From: Chloroflexota bacterium
GTDB lineage: Bacteria > Chloroflexota > Anaerolineae > Anaerolineales > Anaerolineaceae
DNA: 44,603 nt
Direction: 5' to 3'
NCBI GenBank assembly: GCA_029561345.1
Contig: JAKQJC010000003.1
Span: 1-44,603, forward strand
Part shown: piece after piece, positions 14,744-23,631 of the stretch
Position numbering within the stretch: position 1 is the stretch's first letter
How the letters are laid out: the number at the start of each line of letters is the position of its first letter
Program-made: the position numbers and the translations under genes
The notes under the pieces: model-generated
The model's input: the letters and a program-made list of their open reading frames with translations, nothing else
The model's database searches: none
Told to the model about the DNA's origin: nothing

Positions 14744-15979
14744 TTACGGTTTTTGCCATATAAAGATTGATTCAAAAAACTCACTGGCTCGCCGTCCTGT
14801 TCTGCGGTTTACATGCCGTTTGACAACCGCTTCTTCAATAATTCCCAAGTTTTGGCCTATCTGATCGTATAGGTTAGATTTATCATTGGCGACGATGATT
14901 AATCTCCCCCCACTTGGCATTGATTGCAGACAATGGGAAAACACGGTTTCTATATCTTCCTGGTAACTAGTTTTAGCCTTTTGGCCTGATCCGTTGGCAG
15001 CTGGCCCAATCTCTAAGTTCCTGTTGTCGTCTAATCCCAGCAAGTGATAAGCGTAATCATGTTGGGCGTGGTAGTCGATTAACCCGACATAAGGTGGTGA
15101 AGTGATGACCCCATTTATGGGAGGAAATTGGACTTTGCGTGAATCGGCATGGTGGATAGATACAGTCGCATCAGTCCTAATTAGTGAATACTCCTCTAAC
15201 CGTTTCATGGTGTCTATTGAATAGCGCCGGAGGAATTGATATGCGTCTGTGGTAGGCTGGCAGGTTCGGGAATGCTTATAGCAGTAATATGGTTCGGTGG
15301 TAGGTTTCTTTGGGAAGTCAAGGTCAAAGTGAGTAGTCAACCTGGCTGATCGAGCCGAACGAGAGAGAATAACTTTTAAAATATTCGGATAAGTGTAATT
15401 TTCTCCATTGATGACAGAACGATAAGCTAAAATCTGGTTGAGAGCTTGAGGGGCAAACCAAGTCCTTAGATATTCATCGTCTGTTTCTTCGTGTTCGGAC
15501 GCTTCTACATCCCATAAAGTTAGTTGGTTTATGTTGACTTTTGACGAATACTTAGATGTCTTTTCGAGAGCATCATTTATTTCCCGTTTAACTACTTGCA
15601 GGTCATATCTGCCCGTCTTTACCTCACCCAGCATGACATTGAAGGCTGAGATATCGTAACCTAGTGCATTGATGCCCAGCTCATTTGCCTGTACTAAAGT
15701 GGTCGATGACCCGCAAAATGGATCAAGAACAGTATCACCAACCTTGAAGTACTTGCGTAAAAAAATCTCTACTAACTGAGGGATGAATTTTCCAAGGTAC
15801 GGATGCAGTCTGTGAACATGCTTTGTTCGTTCTTTCTCCCGCAGGTCTCTCTCCCGCCAATTTAAATTTAAATCTTCCAGCCTGGTGTCAGCAGTTACCT
15901 GGCTTGCGATTGTTGGCGGTTCATCACCCGAATAAACATAAACATGTTTTTCAACATTAGTAAGCTTTGAGTTATCCAA
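14744..15979 (-). CDS. DNA methyltransferase (N4-cytosine/N6-adenine type) of the R-M pair
   Basis: 411 residues. The AdoMet motif I is DPFCGSSTTL (86-95) and the catalytic motif is TSPPY (about 292-296); SPPY is typical of N4-cytosine methylases. Motif I comes first with about 200 residues between the two motifs, where target recognition may sit. The start is a TTG at 15979 with GAGG about 6 bases upstream; no other start exists before motif I. It should protect the host from the endonuclease encoded directly downstream. Codon use and base composition (many AAA, TTT, ATA) differ from the flanking genes. Confidence 0.85.
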   Translation of the reverse strand: MDNSKLTNVEKHVYVYSGDEPPTIASQVTADTRLEDLNLNWRERDLREKERTKHVHRLHPYLGKFIPQLVEIFLRKYFKVGDTVLDPFCGSSTTLVQANELGINALGYDISAFNVMLGEVKTGRYDLQVVKREINDALEKTSKYSSKVNINQLTLWDVEASEHEETDDEYLRTWFAPQALNQILAYRSVINGENYTYPNILKVILSRSARSARLTTHFDLDFPKKPTTEPYYCYKHSRTCQPTTDAYQFLRRYSIDTMKRLEEYSLIRTDATVSIHHADSRKVQFPPINGVITSPPYVGLIDYHAQHDYAYHLLGLDDNRNLEIGPAANGSGQKAKTSYQEDIETVFSHCLQSMPSGGRLIIVANDKSNLYDQIGQNLGIIEEAVVKRHVNRRTGRRASEFFESIFIWQKP

Positions 15980-16089
15980 AACGACCTCAAACTGTTGGGA
16001 TTGAAACTAATCAGACTAATTATACTTGACTCCACTGCAAAAAGGTAGAAAACCTACCCAAAAGCAGGAAAGTTTAATACAATCAGAGC

Positions 16090-16241
16090 GTGTTCAGAAA
16101 AAACACTAAACACCAACAACCAGAACTGATCAGCGCTGCCAGCGAATTGCCCGAAAAGCAGCGCAGACACCTGGAAAAATCATGGGCAGATACCTTTTAC
16201 CACCAGTTCTTTCTTCGGATTAACAAAGAAGCCTTTTCGGT
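16090..16241 (+). pseudogene. N-terminal fragment resembling an IS1182-type transposase
   Basis: About 51 residues from a GTG: the part ELPEKQRRHLEKSWADTFYH followed by FFLRINKEAFSVL looks like the start of IS1182-like transposases (a Leu-Glu-x-Ser-Trp-Ala...Phe-Tyr...Phe pattern ending in F-x-V-L-Y). The match stops abruptly at 16242, where the tRNA-Pro repeat begins and the frame runs into repeat sequence. It is read as a transposase truncated by the island's right end. The family call is from memory and uncertain. Confidence 0.42.
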
Positions 16242-16379
16242 CTTGCATGGGGTGCAAGAGGTCGGAGGTGCAAATCCTCTCGCCCCGACTAAAAACCACC
16301 TTCAAAAGAAGGTGGTTTTGATTTAACCCAGGTTGTGGTTTCCCCGCAGGGGGGACGAGGCAAATCCTCTCGCCCCGAC
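16242..16379 (+). repeat. Right direct repeat of the island (displaced tRNA-Pro 3' half)
   Basis: 138 bases matching 13639-13777 from the anticodon stem onward. The T loop reads GGTGCAAATCC instead of GGTTCAAATCC, so it could not make a functional tRNA arm, as expected for a displaced remnant. A second copy of the tRNA 3' end is at 16361-16379. Confidence 0.85.
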
Positions 16380-16445
16380 TAAAAACCACCTTCAAAAGAA
16401 GGTGGTTTTGATTTAACCCAGGTCGTGGTTTCCCCGCAGGGGGGC
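16380..16445 (+). repeat. Third copy of the tRNA-Pro terminator module
   Basis: About 65 bases (TAAAAACCACC...CCCCGCAGGGGGG) repeat the module found at 13687-13752 and 16290-16355, with a single T to C change. With four copies of the tRNA 3' end (13668, 13759, 16271, 16361) this forms a mosaic of partial tandem duplications. Confidence 0.8.
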
Positions 16446-16474
16446 GCACAAACTGGCAATCCTTCAACACCCAC

Positions 16475-16504
16475 AAAAAAACGCTGATTTTATTCAGCGT
16501 TTTT
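16475..16504 (-). terminator. Terminator of the topoisomerase operon
   Basis: AAAAACGCTGA (16477-16487) pairs with TCAGCGTTTTT (16494-16504) around a 6-base loop. On the minus strand the stem is followed by seven T's. It lies 28 bases after the end of the topoisomerase A gene; the plus-strand T-run also makes it usable the other way. Confidence 0.8.
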
Positions 16505-16531
16505 GGTTATCACATCTCTTTTTTTACATCA

Positions 16532-19465
16532 TTATTTGGCCGGCGGGTGTTCCCGCTTTTTGGCAGGGGTGTCTTTGCCCTGAGGTGTTTCTGGTTGGGG
16601 CTCCGCGGGTGTTTGAGGGCTGGTTTTGCTCTTTTGGGCGCTTGTTTCGGGCGCGACTGCGGCAGGTTTTTTGGCGGGCTTTTCGGGCGCAGCTGCGACG
16701 GTTTCCACCGGGAAAAGGGGCACCTGGGTGACGGGTTTGGCCGCAGCCGCTTCTTTAGTCTTACGGGCAGGTTTCTGGGCGGCTTCAGGCGCAGCCGGGG
16801 CGGGGGCAGCCGCTTCTTTGGCTTTGCGGGCGGGTTTCTGGGCGGCTTCAGGCGCAGCCGGGGCGGGGGCAGCCGCTTCTTTAGTCTTGCGGGCGGGTTT
16901 CTGGGCGGCTTCGGGTTCAGCGGGAGCGGGGGCGGCCGGTTCTTTTTTCTTACGGGCAGGTTTTTGCGCCGCTTCAGCCGGCATTTCAACCACCACCAGG
17001 GATGCCGCCGGTTCATCGCCAAACAAACCGTCAAATTTTTGCGCCAGACTGGCGGGGTTCTTGATGCGCGGAAGGTCTGGTATATCCCTGACGGCAATGC
17101 GCAGACGTTTGCCTTTTGCCGAGATCAGGTCCAGAACATCATTTTCATTGGCCACGGCAAAGGCTACCGGAAGCCCGGTTTGTGCGTTTTGTTTCATGGT
17201 CAAAACGCCCTTGCCGGCCCGGCCCTGGACGGGGAATTCGGCCAGCTTTATCTTCTTGGCGCAGCCTTTGTCCGTCATCACCAGCACAAAGCCGTTGGCG
17301 AATTTTTCAGGGTCAAAGCAAAGGGCGCCGACCACCGGGTCGCCATCGAGCATGGCAATGCCGGTCACACCCCGGGCGCTGGCCGAGACCACCGTATTGA
17401 CGGTGCTGGTTTCAAAGCGCAGGGCGCGGGGATCCAGTCCCTTGGCGGCGTTTCCCTGAGTGAAGAAAAGGATGTGCGCGGTTTCGGATGCCAGGGTGGC
17501 AAAGATGACTTCGTCATGGTTGCCGCCGTCCAGGCCGATCACGGCACCCCAGGTGCCCTCATTGCGCGCTGACCTGACATCAGCCACTTTGATGCGTTTG
17601 ACATTGCCGTGGCGCGTGCCAATGGTCAGGGTGGCGTTTTCTTCCAATTTCATCACGCTGATGACCTGTTCTTTGTTGCCCATGCCCATGTCAGGTGCAA
17701 TCCGTCCGGCGTTGCCGAACCACAGCCGGCCGGTGTTGCTGACCATGATGACGCTGTCTTTGGGATCGACCACCAGGCGGGAAAGAATGGTCTCAACAGC
17801 GCGGGTGGAAGCCTTGCCCATCTGCACGCTGTCTTTGAAGCTGTCGGCGTCCACGCGCTGAATACCGTTGGTGGTCACCATGATGAGCTGGGGTTTTCCA
17901 GGGACCAGCATATCTGCAACAGTGACGGCTTCCTTGTGGCCATTTTCACTGTCAATGATCACGGTGCGGCGCGGGGTATGGAATTTATCATTGATGGCTT
18001 TCGTTTCCGCCATCACCACCGCCAGCTTTTTCTCTTCCGAACCGAGCAGGGCGGTCAGCTCTTTGATTTTATCTTCAAGTTCCTGCTGTTCTTTTTGCAG
18101 CTTGTTGGCTTCCAGGTGGGTGATGTTTTGGAGCTGGGTCTGCAAAATGGCGACGGCCTGAATATCGTCAATTTTCAAAGCAGCCATCAATTCGGCCTTG
18201 GCGGTTTCGCGGTTTTCCGAGTTTTTGATGATTCTGACCACTTTGTCGATGTTGGCCTGCGCCTTGACCAGCGCCTTGACGATATGCAACCGTTTTTCGG
18301 CCTTGGTCTTTTCAAAGATGGCCCGGCGCGTGATCACGTTCAGGCGGTGCTTGATGAAGGCGATCAGCATGCCCTTAAGAGACAGGATTTCCGGGTACAT
18401 GTTGCCGTCATCATCCACATTGAGGGCCAGATGGTTGGATGACAGCGAGGTGCGCAGGTTGGTCATTTCAAAGAGCTTGTTCAGGGCGTCCTGCGGATCG
18501 CAGCCGCGAGCCACTTCAAAGACAATGCGCATCCCGTTGGTGTCGCTTTCATCGTTGACATCAGAAATGATCCCATTGAACTTGCCTTCTTTGCCCAGCT
18601 TTGCGATTCTTTCCAGAATGGCGCCTTTGCTGACCATGTACGGGATTTCGGTGATGATGATGCGGTTTTTGCCGTTGCGTTCAATATCTGCCTTGGCCTG
18701 GCAGATCAGCGGGGCATAGCCGGTTTCGTAGGCCTGGCGGATCATATCGACCGCGGTGCCTTCTTTTTCATCCCGGCGGAAGCGGTAAATGAGGCCGCCG
18801 GTGGGTAAATCGGGGCCGTGAACAAAGCGCATCAGGTCGTCCACGGTGACGTTTTCGCGGTCAGCCCACCGTGAGGCCAGGTAAATGGCCGCGCTGCACA
18901 CTTCGTTCAGATTGTGGGGCAAAATATCGGTGGACATGCCCACGGCGATGCCTGAGGTGCCGTTGACCAGCAGGTTGGGGAAGCGGGTTGGCAAAACTGT
19001 GGGCTCGCGCAGGGTGCCGTCAAAATTATCGACAAAGTCCACTGTGTCTTTGTCAATATCTTCAAGCATCATCGCGCCAAAAGCGGAAAGGCGTGCCTCG
19101 GTGTAGCGCATGGCAGCCGCGCCGTCGCCATCAATGGAGCCGAAGTTGCCCTGCCCCTCAACCAGGGGAATGCGCATTGAAAAATCCTGGGCCAGGCGCA
19201 CTTCAGCGCCGTAAACCGACGAGTCGCCGTGGGGGTGGTATTTACCCAGCACCTCGCCGACAATACGGGCCGATTTCAATGTTTTGGCATCTGGCGTCAG
19301 GTTCAATTCGCCCATGGCGAAAATGATCCGGCGGTGAACGGGTTTCATGCCGTCCCACACATGGGGAATGGCGCGGTCAAGGATCACCGATTCAGCATAC
19401 TTGACCATGTTTTCTTTAATTTCGTGCCCGATTTCAAGGCTTTTGCGAAAATCAATCGTCGTCAT
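16532..19465 (-). CDS. Type IIA DNA topoisomerase subunit A (GyrA/ParC family) with repetitive C-terminal tail
   Basis: 977 residues from the ATG at 19465 (AGGTGA 5 bases upstream; a GTG three codons earlier overlaps that site). The breakage-reunion domain is complete: [54 protein letters not shown] with the catalytic Tyr in the last motif, and [18 protein letters not shown] coiled hinge (about 430-480) and a beta-pinwheel domain follow. The GyrA box (QRRGGKG) is absent from its usual first-blade place; a weak QGRAGKG occurs later. So gyrase or topoisomerase IV cannot be decided. The tail after residue ~830 is Ala/Pro/Lys-rich with 3.6 copies of a 21-residue repeat. It lies 32 bases after the B subunit gene. 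Confidence 0.93.
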   Translation of the reverse strand: MTTIDFRKSLEIGHEIKENMVKYAESVILDRAIPHVWDGMKPVHRRIIFAMGELNLTPDAKTLKSARIVGEVLGKYHPHGDSSVYGAEVRLAQDFSMRIPLVEGQGNFGSIDGDGAAAMRYTEARLSAFGAMMLEDIDKDTVDFVDNFDGTLREPTVLPTRFPNLLVNGTSGIAVGMSTDILPHNLNEVCSAAIYLASRWADRENVTVDDLMRFVHGPDLPTGGLIYRFRRDEKEGTAVDMIRQAYETGYAPLICQAKADIERNGKNRIIITEIPYMVSKGAILERIAKLGKEGKFNGIISDVNDESDTNGMRIVFEVARGCDPQDALNKLFEMTNLRTSLSSNHLALNVDDDGNMYPEILSLKGMLIAFIKHRLNVITRRAIFEKTKAEKRLHIVKALVKAQANIDKVVRIIKNSENRETAKAELMAALKIDDIQAVAILQTQLQNITHLEANKLQKEQQELEDKIKELTALLGSEEKKLAVVMAETKAINDKFHTPRRTVIIDSENGHKEAVTVADMLVPGKPQLIMVTTNGIQRVDADSFKDSVQMGKASTRAVETILSRLVVDPKDSVIMVSNTGRLWFGNAGRIAPDMGMGNKEQVISVMKLEENATLTIGTRHGNVKRIKVADVRSARNEGTWGAVIGLDGGNHDEVIFATLASETAHILFFTQGNAAKGLDPRALRFETSTVNTVVSASARGVTGIAMLDGDPVVGALCFDPEKFANGFVLVMTDKGCAKKIKLAEFPVQGRAGKGVLTMKQNAQTGLPVAFAVANENDVLDLISAKGKRLRIAVRDIPDLPRIKNPASLAQKFDGLFGDEPAASLVVVEMPAEAAQKPARKKKEPAAPAPAEPEAAQKPARKTKEAAAPAPAAPEAAQKPARKAKEAAAPAPAAPEAAQKPARKTKEAAAAKPVTQVPLFPVETVAAAPEKPAKKPAAVAPETSAQKSKTSPQTPAEPQPETPQGKDTPAKKREHPPAK
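16736..16966 (-). repeat. 63-bp tandem repeat coding the topoisomerase A tail
   Basis: Three full copies and one partial copy of a 63-bp unit encode [21 protein letters not shown], starting at 16966, 16903, 16840 and 16777 on the coding strand. The second and third copies are nearly identical in DNA, which points to recent expansion. Confidence 0.9.
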
Positions 19466-19497
19466 TTTTATCACCTGAAATAGTGTTGCAAGTTGCC

Positions 19498-21723
19498 TTA
19501 TTCAGCCAGGTCGCCCCAGGCGTGGCTCATCAGATACTCATTGCGATATGAAGCGCGATCACCCATCCAGTTTTGAATTTCTTCAGAGGCAACATGCGCA
19601 TCCTCACAGGTTACCTGGAGGTCGGTGGTATATTCAAAAACATCATAATCGTGATCATCTGGTTTGGCGGCCCGTTTGCCCTTGTGTTCCTCATAGGTGG
19701 GCGGCACGCGCAAAACGGTTTCACGCAGCTGCTGAGCGTTCATTTCACCCAGACCTTTGTAGCGGGTAATTTCAACATTGTTCAAACCGCCGTATTGTTT
19801 CACCAGGGCGTCGCGCTCGGCTTCATCATAGGCGTACTGGAAGGCGCCGCCTTTTTTTTGCATCACGCGGTACAGAGGGGGGCGCGCAGCATACAGGCGG
19901 CCGGCGTCTACCAGCGGGCGCATGTAGCGGAAGAAGAAGGTTTCGAGCAGGGCGCGGATGTGCAGGCCGTCCACATCCGCATCAGACATGATGACGACGC
20001 GGCCGTAGCGCATATCATCGAGGTTGAAATCTTGGCCAATACCGGCGCCAATGGCGGTGATGAGGCTTTTGATTTCCTCGTTTTCAAGCAGGGTGGTCAG
20101 TCTTTCGCCTTTGGCGGTGTTTTTGGGTTTGCCGCGCAGGGGCAAAATGGCATGGAAGCGGCTGTCGCGGCCCTGTTTGGCCGTGCCGCCAGCCGAGTCG
20201 CCTTCTACAATGTAGAGGGCGGTATATTTCTTGGGCACAATCGCTTCGCCGTTCTGGCGGCGGATATCGGAGGTTTTGCCGACAAAATTGAGGCCCGCTT
20301 CAAGACCAGATTTCTTGATGATGGTTTGACGGATTTTCATGGCGGCATCGCGGGCTTCTTTGGCATTCTTGGCCTGGTTGACAATCAGCTTGCCCAATTC
20401 AAGGCTGGATGAAGAGATTTTCGAGCCGTTGAAAAGGCCGTTGAGAAATTCGCTGACCACTGCAGAAATGGGCGCTTTCACTTCAGGGGAATTCAGGGCA
20501 TCCTTGGTCTGCGAAAGGAACTGCGGGGTGTTGGTCATCTTGATCGAGATGATCAGAGTCATACCGTTAAAGAGGTCGTCGTTTTTGAAGTCGTCACTGT
20601 TGACCTTCATGCGTTCTTTGGCAAAGGCGCTGATACAGCGGGTGAAGGCGGCTTTGAAGGCGGTGACATGGATGCCCAGCATGGGGTTGGGAATGCCGTT
20701 GGTGAAGGCAACGATGTTGGATTCCATATCTTCATTGGCGGTGTATTGAAAAGCAACGCTGGTTTCAACAGTGTGCCGAACGCCGTTGACATCAATTTCG
20801 CTGGACCCGCTGAAAATCACCGGCTTATGCAGGGCATGTTTGCCCTCATTGAGGTGGAGGATGTAATCTTTCAGGCCGTCTTTGGAATAAAAGACCTTTT
20901 TATCCTGTTCGCCTTTGGGCATGCGCTGGTCAATGAACTCGATTTTGACGCCGGGGTTAAGGAAGGCGATCTGCGCGAAGCGCGTTTCAAGGCGCTCTGT
21001 ATCCCAGGGGACATTTTTATCCGGATCAGGCCATTCCATGTTCTGATCAAACCATTGGCGGTGAGGGCGGAATGAGATGCGGGTTCCGGAATGCTGGCTC
21101 AGATCGGGCTGAACCGGAATGATCTGTCCGGCAACGTTCAGCGCTTCGCAGACCTTTTCGCCAAATTCGCTGACGGTTTTCGAAAGAATCAGGGTGGTGG
21201 ATTCCGTGATTTCACCAACCTTCTCCTTGGTGCTGTCGAAAATTTCAACTGGCGTGGAATGCGCGCCGCCATCACGGAAAGTTTGCTTGAACACCAGGCC
21301 GTGCCGCCAGACGATCACTTCCACCCATTCTGACATGGCGTTGACAGCCTTCAGGCCAATGCCGTGCAGGCCGCCGCTGGTGGAGTAGGCCGATTCCCCG
21401 TTTTCATTTTTGAATTTGCCGCCTGCATGCGGTTTGGTCAGAACCAGGGTCATGGCGGAGCAGTTATATTCCGGTTTCCATTCCACCGGAATGCCGCGTC
21501 CGTCATCCTGAACGGTGATGCTGCCACCCTTTTTGATGCTAACGGTGATCTTGTTTGCCACCTTCGCCAAAATTTCATCAACCGAATTATCAACGACTTC
21601 AAAAACAAGGTGGTGTAGGCCGTGCACAGAGTTGTTCCCGATGTACATGCCGGGGAAACGGCGCATGGCTTCGAGTTCTTCCATTTTTGAGATATCGGTT
21701 GATGTGTATTCGTTTTTCGCCAT
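19498..21723 (-). CDS. Type IIA DNA topoisomerase subunit B (GyrB/ParE family)
   Basis: 741 residues. The GHKL ATPase is seen in [34 protein letters not shown] and the lid [20 protein letters not shown]; the transducer has the lysine loop [13 protein letters not shown]. The Toprim domain carries [24 protein letters not shown] and [15 protein letters not shown], and the C-terminus [13 protein letters not shown]. Length is a little above ParE and below proteobacterial GyrB. With the A subunit it forms the heterotetramer that passes DNA duplexes using ATP. GGAG lies 9 bases before the ATG. It is transcribed from a promoter about 250 bases upstream with a long leader. Confidence 0.93.
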   Translation of the reverse strand: MAKNEYTSTDISKMEELEAMRRFPGMYIGNNSVHGLHHLVFEVVDNSVDEILAKVANKITVSIKKGGSITVQDDGRGIPVEWKPEYNCSAMTLVLTKPHAGGKFKNENGESAYSTSGGLHGIGLKAVNAMSEWVEVIVWRHGLVFKQTFRDGGAHSTPVEIFDSTKEKVGEITESTTLILSKTVSEFGEKVCEALNVAGQIIPVQPDLSQHSGTRISFRPHRQWFDQNMEWPDPDKNVPWDTERLETRFAQIAFLNPGVKIEFIDQRMPKGEQDKKVFYSKDGLKDYILHLNEGKHALHKPVIFSGSSEIDVNGVRHTVETSVAFQYTANEDMESNIVAFTNGIPNPMLGIHVTAFKAAFTRCISAFAKERMKVNSDDFKNDDLFNGMTLIISIKMTNTPQFLSQTKDALNSPEVKAPISAVVSEFLNGLFNGSKISSSSLELGKLIVNQAKNAKEARDAAMKIRQTIIKKSGLEAGLNFVGKTSDIRRQNGEAIVPKKYTALYIVEGDSAGGTAKQGRDSRFHAILPLRGKPKNTAKGERLTTLLENEEIKSLITAIGAGIGQDFNLDDMRYGRVVIMSDADVDGLHIRALLETFFFRYMRPLVDAGRLYAARPPLYRVMQKKGGAFQYAYDEAERDALVKQYGGLNNVEITRYKGLGEMNAQQLRETVLRVPPTYEEHKGKRAAKPDDHDYDVFEYTTDLQVTCEDAHVASEEIQNWMGDRASYRNEYLMSHAWGDLAE

Positions 21724-21752
21724 TTATCTTTACTCCAACGGTTGTTATTGCC

Positions 21753-21777
21753 AAAAAATCAGAGGGTCTCCCTGACT
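21753..21777 (-). other. Terminator-like hairpin in the topoisomerase B leader
   Basis: On the minus strand TCAGGGAGACCCTCTGATTTTTT forms a short stem (TCAG/CTGA plus GG/CC with one bulged T) followed by six T's, 30 bases before the gene start and downstream of its likely promoter. It could attenuate the transcript. Confidence 0.4.
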
Positions 21778-21975
21778 CATAATATCTACAGCAAATAAGT
21801 CAGGCCTTGTGCGTCAAAATTGATCCTGCAGGTTGGCCGGTTAAAATGCCTACACATCTTATCACTGTTTTTCCCTAAATGGGAGACACTTGCCTGATCT
21901 TTGTGTCTGAAAGGGGCAGGCTGATTGAGAAGAAAAGGCACCTATTGCTGACATTAATCCGCGTGTTATAGAACA

Positions 21976-22004
21976 ATTGTACTACATATTGCGCGCGTTT
22001 TCAA
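21976..22004 (-). promoter_or_regulatory. Promoter of the topoisomerase operon
   Basis: Read on the minus strand: TTGAAA (22004-21999), 17 bases including an alternating CGCGCGC, TACAAT (21981-21976). The leader to the start codon at 21723 would be about 245 bases. The remaining 21724-22150 region holds no gene I can support. Confidence 0.55.
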
Positions 22005-22156
22005 TTACTTAAGCGAAAATATTGAATTATTCAAAGGGTTTCATGCTACAATGAAAAAGTCGACCCAAGGTACTTTCAATCAGGTTTTATGCTTTTGGAT
22101 GCTCCGCATAGGTTCACTCCGGATGAATGGGTTTCTGGTTGTAAAACGGAGGTATG

Positions 22157-22807
22157 ATGGACGAGAAAAAGGTGTACCAGATTGGCATTGTTGGCGGCGG
22201 CAAAGTGGGGCTGCAACTGTTCGAACAATTTATGCAAAGTGCATTGACGCAGGTGGCCTTTGTGGTGGATATCAACCATGACGCCCCAGCGATGGTGGCG
22301 GCGCGCAAGAAGAAAATCCCCATTTTTACAGATATAAGCGATGCGATTAAATCCCGAGAAACAGACCTGATCTGCGAGGTGACGGGGTCTAAAAAGGTGG
22401 AGAGTGTTTTGCAGGCCGCTCTGAGCGGCAGCCCCACGCCGGTTCTCTCGCATGAAATGGCCTTCATCGTCCTTTCGGTGATTGAAGAAAACAATCATTT
22501 TACGCGGAGCCGGTTCTGTGAGGAAATTCTGGGGGTGCGGGATGATATTCAGGACAGCCTGGGCAAAATGGAAACCCTGGTGGAAGGGGTAGAAGATATT
22601 TCGTCGGAGATGAAGATTTTGGCCCTCAATGCGCGCATTGAAACAGCGCGCGCCGGCGAGGCCGGAATCACCTTCAGGGTGGTGGCCGAAAACATGACCC
22701 GCTCTGCGGATTCCATTCAACACATGACCAAAGAGATTGAAAAGATCAGCCATTCGGTGCGCCAGATTTCGGACCGCATCCAGAAGGCCGCTGAAACGAT
22801 GAAGTGA
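22157..22807 (+). CDS. Rossmann-fold NAD-binding domain fused to a short MCP signalling domain
   Basis: 216 residues from the second ATG (22157), 4 bases after GGAGG. Residues 1-115 form a nucleotide-binding domain: YQIGIVGGGKVGLQLFEQF, VAFVVDINHDAPAMVAARKK and the strand DLICEVTG, a pattern found in NAD-binding sensor modules. Residues 125-216 hold part of a chemoreceptor cytoplasmic tip: ILALNARIETARAGEAGITF followed by RVVAENMTRSADS. There is no transmembrane segment and the signalling hairpin is very short. It may report redox state or metabolite supply to a CheA/CheW or kinase complex. It stands alone with a terminator directly after it. Confidence 0.82.
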   Translation: MDEKKVYQIGIVGGGKVGLQLFEQFMQSALTQVAFVVDINHDAPAMVAARKKKIPIFTDISDAIKSRETDLICEVTGSKKVESVLQAALSGSPTPVLSHEMAFIVLSVIEENNHFTRSRFCEEILGVRDDIQDSLGKMETLVEGVEDISSEMKILALNARIETARAGEAGITFRVVAENMTRSADSIQHMTKEIEKISHSVRQISDRIQKAAETMK

Positions 22808-22820
22808 ATCCGATAAAAGC

Positions 22821-22860
22821 AGCACCCCGGTCTGAAACAACGCAGGCCGGGGTGCTTTTT
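22821..22860. terminator. Rho-independent terminator between convergent genes
   Basis: AGCACCCCGG (22821-22830) and CCGGGGTGCT (22847-22856) form a 10-bp stem followed by T's. It ends the MCP-like gene and probably also the TetR operon that arrives from the other side. Confidence 0.85.
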
Positions 22861-22871
22861 ATTGCTGCCAT

Positions 22872-23621
22872 TCAGGCGAATTTGAAGCCGGCCTGTTCAA
22901 GATGTTCCAAAATGGCCTGGCTCTGGCTGTTGACAAAGGCTTCGGTGTAATGTCCCAGGGTGATCATCTGCGCCAGGTTGTGGATGCCGCGCCGGGCCAG
23001 CAGGGCTTTGCGTTCGGGATCCATGTCTGTCCAGCGGGCCTCGCGTTCCTTGAAGCAGGCGCGCACTTCCTCATCCGTTGGCATCTGGTATCCATTGCGG
23101 TGGACCACTGCCTGCTGGGGCAGGCGCGGGCGCAGGTCGGGGGTTTCATCCGGGTAACCCAGGCAAACCAGTTCGGCCGGGAAGACATGGGACGGGGTGC
23201 CCAGAATGTTCGCCGTATCTTTTGAAAGCCCTTCGCCCAGGTACACTCCGCCCAGCCCCAGGCTTTCGGCGGCGATGACGATATTATGCAGGGCAATCAC
23301 CGCATCCCAGAATGCGATGAGAAAATTGGCAGGGCGGTCGAAATAGAAGGGGGTGTCATTCAATTCAAACCAGCGCTTCAGACGGTATTCATCCACCACC
23401 GCCATGATAAGGGTGCCATTTTCCACGGCCGGGCTGTTCCACAGGGCTTTCTTCTTTTCGGGGTCATCAATTACGATGAGGGAATAGTGCTGCAAATTTC
23501 CGGCGCTGGCGGCGCGGGTGCCGGCTTTGAGCAGGGTATCGAGGGTATCCTCTTCCAGCGGGCGGGCCTTAAAGCGGCGGATGGAGCGGTGGTTCATCAG
23601 GCTGTCAATGACGGGATTCAT
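22872..23621 (-). CDS. FMN-dependent nitroreductase family protein
   Basis: 249 residues of the NfsA/nitroreductase fold. The FMN-binding features include HRSIRRFKARPLEEDTLDTL at the N-terminus, AGTRAASAGNLQHYSLIVI and the late GLGGVYLGEGL stretch, plus LVCLGYPDETPDLRPRLP for the C-terminal FMN loop. The family reduces nitro, quinone or flavin substrates with NAD(P)H. It is the last gene of the TetR-led operon, 10 bases after the secreted FG-GAP protein, with AAGG 6 bases before the ATG. Confidence 0.9.
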   Translation of the reverse strand: MNPVIDSLMNHRSIRRFKARPLEEDTLDTLLKAGTRAASAGNLQHYSLIVIDDPEKKKALWNSPAVENGTLIMAVVDEYRLKRWFELNDTPFYFDRPANFLIAFWDAVIALHNIVIAAESLGLGGVYLGEGLSKDTANILGTPSHVFPAELVCLGYPDETPDLRPRLPQQAVVHRNGYQMPTDEEVRACFKEREARWTDMDPERKALLARRGIHNLAQMITLGHYTEAFVNSQSQAILEHLEQAGFKFA

Positions 23622-23631
23622 GGCTGACCTT

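Noticed and set aside
16736..16966. Tandem repeat considered as a CRISPR array
   Set aside because: Units are contiguous without spacers and in frame with the topoisomerase tail.
16547..17572. Plus-strand open frames rich in Gly, Phe and Arg
   Set aside because: They are the antisense of the repetitive tail of the topoisomerase A gene.
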